A stretch of 6,444 bases of DNA, taken from Candidatus Dormiibacterota bacterium. Lineage in GTDB: Bacteria; Chloroflexota; Dormibacteria; Aeolococcales; Aeolococcaceae. The DNA is taken from contig CATPAP010000126.1 of assembly GCA_955651875.1 (NCBI GenBank), forward strand, positions 1-6,444. The letters are read 5' to 3'. The notes below the pieces were generated by a model. It made no database searches and was not told where the DNA came from. It saw only the letters and a list, made by a program, of their open reading frames with translations. This document shows, in pieces, positions 1 to 5,636 of this stretch (position 1 is its first letter; every line of letters starts with the position of its first letter). The translations under genes were made by a program, and so were the position numbers.

Positions 1-712
1 CATCAAGGCGGTCGAGACGGTATCCGACGCCGAACACCGTGGTGATCCGGAACGGGAGCGTGTCGAAGCGCTCGAACTTCTCCCGCAGCCAGCGGATGTG
101 CACGTCAACGGTCTTGTGGTCGCCGAAAAACTTGCTGCCCCAGACGCGGTGGATGATCGTCGAGCGGGACAGCACCCTGCCTGCGTTGGCGAGCAGCAGC
201 GACAGCAGGTCGAACTCCTTGGGTGAGAGGTGCACGTCGTCGCCGCCGACGCGGACGGTCCGCGCCGCGCGATCGAGACGGAAGCCACCGAACTCTTCCA
301 CCTCGCCGGGGGGGTGCTGCTGGCCGCCGGCAAGCTCGGAGCGACGGAGCATCGCGGCCACGCGGGCGAGCAGCTCGTTGAGCGAGAAGGGCTTGGTGAC
401 GTAGTCGTCCGCGCCCACCTGGAGCCCGACGACCTTGTCGAGCTCGGTCGCCTTGGCGGTGAGCATGAGGATGGGGGTGGTCATCTCGGCACGGAGCACG
501 CGGCACACCTCCAGTCCCCTCATCTCCGGCAGCATGAGGTCGAGCAGGATCAGGTCCGGCCGGCGCTGGCGGGCAAGCTCGAGCGCTGCACTCCCCGTTG
601 CCGCCTCACTTACCTCGTAGCCCTCGCGGGTGAGGTTGTAGCGGAGGGTCTGGCTGATGTTCTCCTCGTCCTCCACGACGAGGATCCGCTTGGGTCCTCG
701 AACGGTGCTCAT
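1..712 (-). CDS. phoB: PhoB/PhoP/RegX3-type winged-helix response regulator (C-terminal end cut by window edge)
   Basis: This is a DNA-binding response regulator of the OmpR/PhoB family, the probable transcriptional output of phosphate sensing. 237 codons are visible from the ATG at 712, and the frame is still open at base 1. The family is usually about 225-240 residues and the last visible part is the GVGYRL signature, so only a few residues should be missing. The receiver domain covers about residues 9-122: acidic pair E14-D15, phospho-acceptor D58 (LLDLMLPE), T85 (MLTAK) and K107 (VTKPF). A short linker leads to a winged-helix DNA-binding domain from about 138, with LSPKEFDLL, the VW-G segment, a recognition helix near TVDVHIRWLREK, and the C-terminal hairpin. 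It is the third gene of the leftward operon; its ATG shares one base with the phoU stop (TGATG), suggesting translational coupling. Family and phosphate role are well supported. Whether it is best called phoB, phoP or regX3 depends on the organism. Confidence 0.93.
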   Translation of the reverse strand, partial: MSTVRGPKRILVVEDEENISQTLRYNLTREGYEVSEAATGSAALELARQRRPDLILLDLMLPEMRGLEVCRVLRAEMTTPILMLTAKATELDKVVGLQVGADDYVTKPFSLNELLARVAAMLRRSELAGGQQHPPGEVEEFGGFRLDRAARTVRVGGDDVHLSPKEFDLLSLLLANAGRVLSRSTIIHRVWGSKFFGDHKTVDVHIRWLREKFERFDTLPFRITTVFGVGYRLDRLD

Positions 713-1383
713 CAGCCGAGCTCTTCGACGTTCCCGGTCTCGAGGAAGACGAGATCTTCGGCGAGGTTGGTGACGCGATCGGCGATCCGCTCCAAGTTCA
801 TGGCCACGAGGATGAGCTGTGTTCCCGCGTACACGTTGCGGCTGTCACCGACCATCAGCTGGAGGATGTCGTCGACGATACGGTGGTAGATCCGGTCGAC
901 GCGGTCGTCGCGTGCAGCGATCTCGCGCGCACGGTCGACGTCCCGCGCCACCAGGGCGTTGAGCATATCGCGCACCTGATTGGCACACGTGCGCGAGAGC
1001 ACGGCAAGGTCGACAGGAGCGCCGAGCGGAGGGAGGTCAGCGAGGTCGCGCGCGATGCGCGCGACGTTGACGCAGTGGTCACCCATGCGCTCGAGCTCGT
1101 CGGACATGTGCAGGAAGCCGAGGATCTCGCGCAGGTCGCGGGCCACCGGGGCCTGGGTGAGGATCACCGAGAGGCAGTGGTCATGCACCTCGGCCTGGCG
1201 GGTGTTGACCGTGCCGTCGCCGGTGATGACCTGCGTTGCCATCTCGACATCGCGGTCGAGCAGGGCGCTGGTGGCTCGGGCGATGGCGACGTCGACCATC
1301 TCCCCCATCTCGAGCACCAGATCGCGCACCTGACGCTGCTCGGACTCGAGCGAGGTGCGGTGCGGGTGCGCCAGTGGCTCCAT
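712..1383 (-). CDS. phoU: PhoU phosphate-signalling regulator
   Basis: This encodes a 223-residue PhoU, the usual family length. PhoU is a cytoplasmic, metal-binding helical protein that links the Pst transporter to the sensor kinase and keeps the Pho response off when phosphate is sufficient. Two related three-helix halves are visible. Each carries a family motif: ELERMGDHCVNVARI at about residues 96-110 and LERIADRVTNLAED at about 197-210. The acidic and Asp-rich helices around them (for example near DDRVDRIYHRIVDDI) fit the metal-site pattern. I chose the ATG at 1383 because it overlaps the pstB stop as TGATG. A TTG one codon upstream (1386) is less likely. The gene sits between pstB and the response regulator with no spacer on either side, so all three are probably made from one mRNA. 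Function is assigned by family and context, and nothing looks truncated. Confidence 0.95.
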   Translation of the reverse strand: MEPLAHPHRTSLESEQRQVRDLVLEMGEMVDVAIARATSALLDRDVEMATQVITGDGTVNTRQAEVHDHCLSVILTQAPVARDLREILGFLHMSDELERMGDHCVNVARIARDLADLPPLGAPVDLAVLSRTCANQVRDMLNALVARDVDRAREIAARDDRVDRIYHRIVDDILQLMVGDSRNVYAGTQLILVAMNLERIADRVTNLAEDLVFLETGNVEELG

Positions 1384-2222
1384 CAACCGAACCGGCCGGT
1401 GATGTAGTCCTCGGTGCGGCGATCCTGCGGCCTGTTGAACAGCTCGCGCGTGGTGTTGATCTCGACGAGTTCGCCGGCCCGCCCCTCGCCCATGAGCATG
1501 AACGCCGTGACGTCGCTGACACTGGCCGCCTGCTGCATGTGGTGGGTCACGATGACGATGGTCACCTCGTCGCGAAAATCGCGCATCAACTCCTCAACGC
1601 GCAGCGTCGCGACCGGATCGAGCGAAGAGGTGGGCTCGTCCATGAGTATCACCTCGGGTTCGACAGCGAGGCTACGGGCAAGGCAGAGCCGCTGCTGCTG
1701 GCCACCGGAGAGACCGAGCGCAGACCGCTCCAGACGGTCCTTCACTTCATCCCACAGACCGGCGCGCAGCAGCGCCCGCTGCACCGGCTCGTCGAGGTCC
1801 CGCTTGGAGCGCCGGCGCTCCAGGCGCAATCCGTAGGCAACGTTGTCGAAGATGGACATCGGGAACGGGTTGGGCCGCTGGAAGAGCATGCCCACCCGCC
1901 GTCGCAGGGCGATCACCCCCGCGGGGTCGGTCGGCGCCGGAGCTCCATCGAGGAGGATCTCGCCGCTGGCCCGATAGCCAGGCACAAGGTCGTTCATGCG
2001 ATTGATCGCGCGCAGCAGCGTGCTCTTGCCACAACCGCTGGGACCGATGATCGCCGTCACGCGTCCCTTGGCAGCCGAGAAGTTGATCTTGCGCAGTGCC
2101 TGGAAGTCGCGGTACCAGGTGTCCAGGTCGCGCGTCTCGACGACGGTCGGAGGCAGCGCTTCGATGGCCACGGCGGGGACCATATCCGAAGGCACCTGGA
2201 CCCGGAACAGCTCGGCAGACAT
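1383..2222 (-). CDS. pstB: PstB phosphate ABC transporter ATP-binding protein
   Basis: This is the ATPase subunit that powers phosphate import through PstC-PstA at the inner face of the membrane. From the ATG at 2222 it is 279 residues, slightly longer than the common 250-270. All nucleotide-binding motifs are intact: Walker A GPSGCGKST (about 60-68), Q-loop in FQRPNPFP (Q about 115), signature LSGGQQQR (about 171-178), Walker B VILMDEP (about 191-197), D-loop SSLDP, and switch His in VTHHMQQA (H about 227). The RPNPFPMSIFDNVAYGLR stretch is characteristic of PstB within the ABC family. The common VTHN is VTHH here, a mild change. The frame stays open upstream to 2357, but that extension is Gly/Pro-rich and lacks family similarity. 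ATG 2222 has an AGGGGG element 10 bases upstream; ATG 2183 (266 residues) is an alternative. It is the first gene of the leftward operon, separated from pstSCA, which runs the other way. Confidence 0.96.
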   Translation of the reverse strand: MSAELFRVQVPSDMVPAVAIEALPPTVVETRDLDTWYRDFQALRKINFSAAKGRVTAIIGPSGCGKSTLLRAINRMNDLVPGYRASGEILLDGAPAPTDPAGVIALRRRVGMLFQRPNPFPMSIFDNVAYGLRLERRRSKRDLDEPVQRALLRAGLWDEVKDRLERSALGLSGGQQQRLCLARSLAVEPEVILMDEPTSSLDPVATLRVEELMRDFRDEVTIVIVTHHMQQAASVSDVTAFMLMGEGRAGELVEINTTRELFNRPQDRRTEDYITGRFG

Positions 2223-2357
2223 CTCTACAGCACCCCCTGGAGGCGGGGACGCGGCGGCGGTGCCGCCAGGAATCCCTTCACTCCATTGAACATGTTTGCG
2301 CTCGCGATCATCAACTCGCCCACGCCCCCATGCTGACCCCGGCGGGGTGTGGGCCAC

Positions 2358-2390
2358 GTTGTCCCGTGGTTAAGCATTCGTTAACCCGGG
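2358..2390 (+). promoter_or_regulatory. Putative Pho box A: three tandem 11-bp units, also readable from the other strand
   Basis: Three contiguous 11-base units lie head to tail: GTTGTCCCGTG (2358-2368), GTTAAGCATTC (2369-2379) and GTTAACCCGGG (2380-2390). All begin GTT and share C at position 7. The 11-bp period and GTT-xx-C form match the direct-repeat units bound by actinobacterial PhoP (consensus GTTCACC plus four variable bases). The core is also an inverted repeat: GGTTAA (2368-2373), seven bases, TTAACC (2381-2386). The minus strand therefore shows two TTAAC elements 11 bases apart, facing pstB. The site lies about 140 bases upstream of the pstB start. Binding by the regulator encoded in this window is inferred. 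Confidence 0.55.
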
Positions 2391-2449
2391 GGGCATCGCT
2401 GGGGTGGGGCTTGACCTGGGGGCGGGCGCGCCACGGCGTGGTTGGCCGG

Positions 2450-2482
2450 GTTAACCCGACGACAACCACCGGATAACCCCAC
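2450..2482 (+). promoter_or_regulatory. Putative Pho box B: three tandem 11-bp units upstream of pstS
   Basis: Three contiguous 11-base units are visible: GTTAACCCGAC (2450-2460), GACAACCACCG (2461-2471) and GATAACCCCAC (2472-2482). Positions 1 and 4-7 (G, then AACC) are identical in all three. Period and sequence resemble PhoP direct-repeat units known from actinobacteria. The array ends 91 bases before the pstS GTG, a reasonable place for an activator site. Its first unit lies within a perfect 12-bp palindrome, CGGGTTAACCCG (2447-2458). GTTAACCCG is shared with the last unit of the other array (2380-2388). Function is inferred. Confidence 0.6.
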
Positions 2483-2501
2483 CCTCCCAACGGTTACTCG
2501 A

Positions 2502-2523
2502 CGATCGGTTGCGCCGATCGGTT
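2502..2523 (+). repeat. Repeated 9-mer and 7-bp hairpin in the pstS leader
   Basis: CGATCGGTT occurs twice, at 2502-2510 and 2515-2523. The same stretch can fold into a perfect 7-bp hairpin: CGATCGG (2502-2508), loop TTGCG, CCGATCG (2514-2520). It ends about 50 bases before the pstS start and has no T-tract, so it does not look like a simple terminator. It could be an operator or an mRNA leader structure. GATCGG is common in this window because it arises in Ile-Gly codons, so chance is possible. Confidence 0.35.
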
Positions 2524-2555
2524 CCGCCGGCCCGCCGACGGCACCACATCCACCT

Positions 2556-2564
2556 GAGAGGAGA
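2556..2564 (+). promoter_or_regulatory. Ribosome binding site of pstS
   Basis: GAGAGGAGA contains the core AGGAG (2559-2563), 10 bases before the GTG at 2574. It decides the pstS start: the frame remains open upstream to 2442, but only the GTG at 2574 has this site and is followed directly by a lipoprotein signal peptide. Confidence 0.75.
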
Positions 2565-2573
2565 CTGGGACAC

Positions 2574-3737
2574 GTGAGAACAGCCACCCTGAGTACGACC
2601 GCGGTCGCGATCGCCCTGCTCGGACTGCTCGACGCATGCGGCAGCACCGACAGCGCCGCGGGCGCGACCAACGCGAGCACGCCCGGAGCCACGGCGGTAT
2701 GTCAGGGCACGACCGCAAAGCCCGGGTACACCAATGGGCTCCCCCAACAGCCCAACGCCGCCAGCTCCCTGAGTGGGGCCGGATCCACCTTTGTGGCTCC
2801 GATGATGTCCCAGTGGACGTCCACATACGCCTCGAACGGTGTCCAGGTCGCCTACCAGTCGATCGGCTCCGGTGCCGGGATCAAACAGCTCCAGGCGGCG
2901 ACGGTCGACTTCGGCGACTCCGACGCGTACATGAAGGACAGTGACCTGGCGCTGGCCAAGGGCCCCGTCCTGCAGATCCCGCTGGTCCTTGCGCCCGTCG
3001 TCGTGACCTATAACGTCAAGGGCGTGCCCTCCGGCCTCAAGCTGGACGGACAGACCATCGGCAAGATCTTCACTGGCCAGATCACCACGTGGAATGACCC
3101 CGCGATCCAGAGCCAGAACACGTCCCTCACGCTTCCAAGTACGCCCATCGCAACGGTTCATCGCTCGGATGGCTCGGGTACCACGGACATCTTCACCGAC
3201 TTCCTGACCAAGGAGAGCCCGAGTTGGGTGGCATCCCTTGGCGGCGCCACCAAGAGCAGGGGCAAGACGGTCGCGTGGCCGATCGGAATCGGCGGCAAGG
3301 GAAACGAGGGCGTGTCCGGTGCGGTCGGGCAGACCGACGGGGCAATCGGGTACGTTGAACTCGGCTACGCGCTGACCCAGCATCTCAACTACGCCGATGT
3401 CAAGAACAAGTCCGGTGCCTACATCGAGCCGTGCAACCAGTCCGTGCTGGCGGCGACCAACGGGGTCTCCTACCCTGCCGATCTCAGATTCGATCTGACC
3501 GACGGCAGCGACTCCCACGCGTACCCGATCACCGGAACGACGTGGGCTCTGATCTATCAGAACCAGACCAACGGAGCCAAGGCCGCAGCCCTGACCAACT
3601 TCTTCTCGTGGGCGCTCACCACTGGCCAGGACCTGACGCTCAGCCTGAACTACCAGCCCCTCGGCAAGGATCTCCAGCAGAAATGCCTCGCCCAGCTCAA
3701 GAAGATGACACTGAACGGACAGCCGATCGTCCCGTGA
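2574..3737 (+). CDS. pstS: PstS phosphate-binding lipoprotein
   Basis: This 387-residue protein is the extracytoplasmic receptor that binds phosphate and hands it to PstC-PstA. The GTG start is followed by a short signal peptide: one Arg, a hydrophobic stretch at about 10-19, then LLDAC with the candidate lipidated Cys22. A flexible Ser/Thr/Ala/Gly-rich linker follows. The binding-protein body begins near residue 66. Recognisable phosphate-site motifs are LSGAGSTFVAPM (S71 region), IGSGAGIKQ, DFGDSDAYM, and HRSDGSGTTDIFTDFL (about 196-211), which is highly characteristic of PstS. Later come WPIGIGGKGNEGV and GQTDGAIGYVEL, also typical. Length is normal for the Gram-positive family. The Asp just before the -1 Ala of the lipobox and the single N-terminal charge are slightly atypical. 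It is the first gene of the rightward operon, behind the Pho-box arrays, so strong induction under phosphate starvation is expected. Confidence 0.96.
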   Translation: MRTATLSTTAVAIALLGLLDACGSTDSAAGATNASTPGATAVCQGTTAKPGYTNGLPQQPNAASSLSGAGSTFVAPMMSQWTSTYASNGVQVAYQSIGSGAGIKQLQAATVDFGDSDAYMKDSDLALAKGPVLQIPLVLAPVVVTYNVKGVPSGLKLDGQTIGKIFTGQITTWNDPAIQSQNTSLTLPSTPIATVHRSDGSGTTDIFTDFLTKESPSWVASLGGATKSRGKTVAWPIGIGGKGNEGVSGAVGQTDGAIGYVELGYALTQHLNYADVKNKSGAYIEPCNQSVLAATNGVSYPADLRFDLTDGSDSHAYPITGTTWALIYQNQTNGAKAAALTNFFSWALTTGQDLTLSLNYQPLGKDLQQKCLAQLKKMTLNGQPIVP

Positions 3738-3763
3738 TCGGCAGCCGTCGGACTCCGCCGATC
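3722..3763 (+). repeat. Mutually exclusive hairpins at the pstS-pstC junction
   Basis: The junction contains GCCGATC (3722-3728), GATCGGC (3736-3742) and GCCGATC (3757-3763). The middle element is the exact reverse complement of both others. It can form a 7-bp stem with a 7-base loop upstream, which includes the pstS stop codon, or a 7-bp stem with a 14-base loop downstream. The second stem ends immediately before GAGG (3764-3767), the only candidate ribosome binding site of pstC. No T-tract follows, so a plain terminator is unlikely. It may protect the pstS mRNA end or tune pstC translation; both are inferences. Confidence 0.4.
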
Positions 3764-3771
3764 GAGGCGCG

Positions 3772-4770
3772 ATGAGCGCGGAGGCCGGCGCAGAGACCCT
3801 GGTGGCCCGCCCGCGAGGGCGAGCCACCTACTGGCTCGGCGGCGACGGCTTCTTCCGAGCCGTCGTCACAGCCTGCTCGGCGGTGGTGCTGCTGACCATC
3901 CTCGCGATGGTCGTCTTCCTGCTGGTGCAGGGATTCGATGCGATCAGGCACTACGGCTTCTTCAGCTTCCTGACCTCCGCCCGGTGGGCGCCGTCCGAGG
4001 CGGACCCCAACGTCAGCTCGCCGAATCCGTACGGCATCCTTCAGTTCATCTACGGGACGATGCTGACCTCGTGCATCGCCATGGTCATCGCCGTGCCGGT
4101 GGCGGTGTCCGTTGCCCTGTACATCACCAACTTCGCACCGACCCGGCTGCGGCGGGGGCTCTCGTCGCTGGTCGACCTTCTCGCGGCTGTGCCCAGTGTG
4201 GTGTACGGTTTCTGGGGCATCTTTGCCCTGATCCCAGCTCTGAAGCCCATTGGCGAATTCCTCGCCTCGACTGTCGGAAAGGTGCCCGTCATCGGAGTCG
4301 CCTTCTCTGGTCCGTTTTTCGGCTACTCGTATTTCACCGCCGGCGTGGTTCTCGCGATCATGGTGCTGCCCATCATCGCAGCGGTCTGCCGTGAGATCTT
4401 CGCGACCGCCCCGCTGAACTGGAAAGAGGCCGCGACGGCGCTGGGCGCGACCCGCTGGGAGGTGGCCAAGATTGCGGTCTATCGGCCGTCGCGCAGCGCG
4501 ATCATGGGCGCGTCCATCCTCGGCCTGGGTCGCGCTCTGGGCGAGACCATCGCGGTCACCATGGTCATCGGCAACAGCGTTCTGGCCATCAACAAGAGCA
4601 TCCTGGGGCAGGGGGCGACGATGGCGAGCGTGATCGCCAACGAGTTCACCGAGGCAACCGAGCCCTTCCACCTGCAGGCACTGTTCGTGGTGGGCTTCTG
4701 GCTACTCGTGGTTGCCCTGGTCGTCAACATCATTGCGCGCCGCATCGTGGCCGCGGCAGTCGCGCTGTGA
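3772..4770 (+). CDS. pstC: PstC phosphate ABC transporter permease
   Basis: This 332-residue integral membrane protein forms half of the phosphate channel with PstA. Six hydrophobic segments are visible at roughly residues 30-53, 93-119, 132-155, 188-206, 244-270 and 301-322, after a charged cytoplasmic N-terminus. The loop between the first two contains the NPYGILQFIYGTML region typical of PstC. The ATPase-contact EAA loop reads KEAATALGATRWEVAKIAVYR (E at about 219), followed by GLGRALGETIAVTMVIGN, a strong PstC signature. Length is normal. The ATG at 3772 follows a weak, closely placed GAGG (4-base spacing), 34 bases after the pstS stop. Lower expression than pstS would fit transporter stoichiometry. 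Its stop overlaps the pstA start. Confidence 0.95.
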   Translation: MSAEAGAETLVARPRGRATYWLGGDGFFRAVVTACSAVVLLTILAMVVFLLVQGFDAIRHYGFFSFLTSARWAPSEADPNVSSPNPYGILQFIYGTMLTSCIAMVIAVPVAVSVALYITNFAPTRLRRGLSSLVDLLAAVPSVVYGFWGIFALIPALKPIGEFLASTVGKVPVIGVAFSGPFFGYSYFTAGVVLAIMVLPIIAAVCREIFATAPLNWKEAATALGATRWEVAKIAVYRPSRSAIMGASILGLGRALGETIAVTMVIGNSVLAINKSILGQGATMASVIANEFTEATEPFHLQALFVVGFWLLVVALVVNIIARRIVAAAVAL

Positions 4771-5636
4771 CCACGGTGGCCGCCGAGATCGCGAGCTACG
4801 CGCAGAGGCGACGGCGTCAAAGCGCTGTTCGGACGGCCGCCCTGGCCGTGGTCATGGCCGGCGTTCTCGCGGTCCTCGCGTGGGTTCTTTTTTATGTCGC
4901 CGTCCAGGGGTTCAGCGCGATCAGCCCTGCCTTCTTCGTGAAAAATCCGCCCGGGAATCCAAGCGCAGCCGGCGGCGGCTTCGCCAACGGCATCATCGGC
5001 AGCTTCATCATCGTCGGTATAGCCGCGTTGATCGCCGTGCCGATCGGCATCCTGACCGCCATCTACCTTGCGGAGTACGGGCGCGGGCGCTGGTCGGAGT
5101 CGGTCAGCTTCTTCACCGACGTCCTCATCGGCATTCCCACCATCGTGACCGGAGCTTTCGTCTACTCGATCTGGGTCATCCGCTTCGGATTCTCGGGCTT
5201 TGCGGGGTCGCTGGCGCTGGCCATCGTCATGGTGCCGTTGATCACCAGGACGACCACGCAGATGCTGAAGCTGGTCCCCGATGACCTGCGCGAGGGAAGC
5301 CTCGCGCTCGGAGGCAGTCAGCGGAAGACCGTGCTGCGGATAGTGCTCCCGGCGGCATTGCCGGGCATCATCACGGGACTCATGCTCGCGGTGGCGCGAG
5401 CAATGGGTGAGACCGCGCCGCTGCTGTTAACCGCGCTCGGCAATGACCTGTTCACCGAGGCGAACCCGGGCAAGCGCATGTCCACGCTATCGCTGCAGAT
5501 CTTCAGCAACGCGATCACGGGGTTCAAGGCCGGTCAGGCGCGGGCGTGGGCGGGGGCGCTGACGCTGGTGGCGATCGTGCTGGTCCTCACTTTCGCAGCC
5601 CGGTTCTTCGCGCGGCGCAGCCGGGTGTCGCGGTGA
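4767..5636 (+). CDS. pstA: PstA phosphate ABC transporter permease
   Basis: This 289-residue protein is the second permease subunit. Hydrophobic segments lie at about residues 23-47, 76-101, 116-136, 146-160, 196-222 and 260-281, after an Arg-rich cytoplasmic N-terminus (RRRRQ). The GGFANGIIGSF and GILTAIYLAEYG stretches, the IGIPTIVTGAF segment, and the ATPase-contact loop LREGSLALGGSQRKTVLRIVLP (about 174-195), then ARAMGETAPLLLTALG, are typical of PstA. The GTG start overlaps the pstC stop as GTGA (4 bases) with no obvious ribosome binding site. Translation is probably coupled to pstC, which would keep the two permeases near one to one. Length is normal and no defect is seen. Confidence 0.95.
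   Translation: MTTVAAEIASYAQRRRRQSAVRTAALAVVMAGVLAVLAWVLFYVAVQGFSAISPAFFVKNPPGNPSAAGGGFANGIIGSFIIVGIAALIAVPIGILTAIYLAEYGRGRWSESVSFFTDVLIGIPTIVTGAFVYSIWVIRFGFSGFAGSLALAIVMVPLITRTTTQMLKLVPDDLREGSLALGGSQRKTVLRIVLPAALPGIITGLMLAVARAMGETAPLLLTALGNDLFTEANPGKRMSTLSLQIFSNAITGFKAGQARAWAGALTLVAIVLVLTFAARFFARRSRVSR

Larger units (their letters stand above)
2223..2573. promoter_or_regulatory. Divergent pstB/pstS control region
   Basis: This 351-base stretch between the two start codons holds no convincing gene. Both operons must start from here, so it is the shared regulatory region. It contains two arrays of 11-bp GTTAACC-like units, a 12-bp palindrome, a small hairpin with a repeated 9-mer, and the pstS ribosome binding site, listed separately where supported. 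The half nearest pstB (about 2223-2340) is GC-rich. There the minus strand offers only a weak promoter: TTGATG (2314-2309), 18 bases, then TTCAAT (2290-2285). No convincing -10 was found for pstS. Assignment as a promoter region rests on gene orientation and the repeats, not on clear core promoter matches. Confidence 0.8.

Noticed and set aside
1384..1386. TTG start of phoU adding one residue
   Set aside because: The adjacent ATG at 1383 forms the same TGATG junction as the phoU/regulator pair and is the better start codon.
1236..2336. 366-residue open frame on the plus strand opposite pstB
   Set aside because: It is antisense to an intact PstB with all ABC motifs; the open frame is a by-product of high GC third positions.
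2223..2357. Upstream extension of PstB by 45 residues
   Set aside because: The added stretch is Gly/Pro/Arg-rich with no PstB similarity, and would run into the regulatory region and Pho box A. ATG 2222 gives a normal-sized protein.
2411..2416. TTGACC as a -35 element for pstS
   Set aside because: No A/T-rich -10 lies 16-19 bases downstream; that position is GC-rich (CGGCGT region).
3722..3742. Intrinsic terminator after pstS
   Set aside because: The stem is only 7 bp and no T-tract follows, and pstC continues in the same direction shortly after.
2451..3827. 458-residue open frame on the minus strand opposite pstS
   Set aside because: It lies opposite a clear PstS gene and its composition (rich in Arg, Gly, Asp, Val) is what GC-rich codons give when read backwards. 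It has no recognisable domain.
3697..4671. 324-residue minus-strand frame opposite pstC
   Set aside because: Very Asp/Arg/His-rich with no domain, opposite a typical six-helix permease gene.
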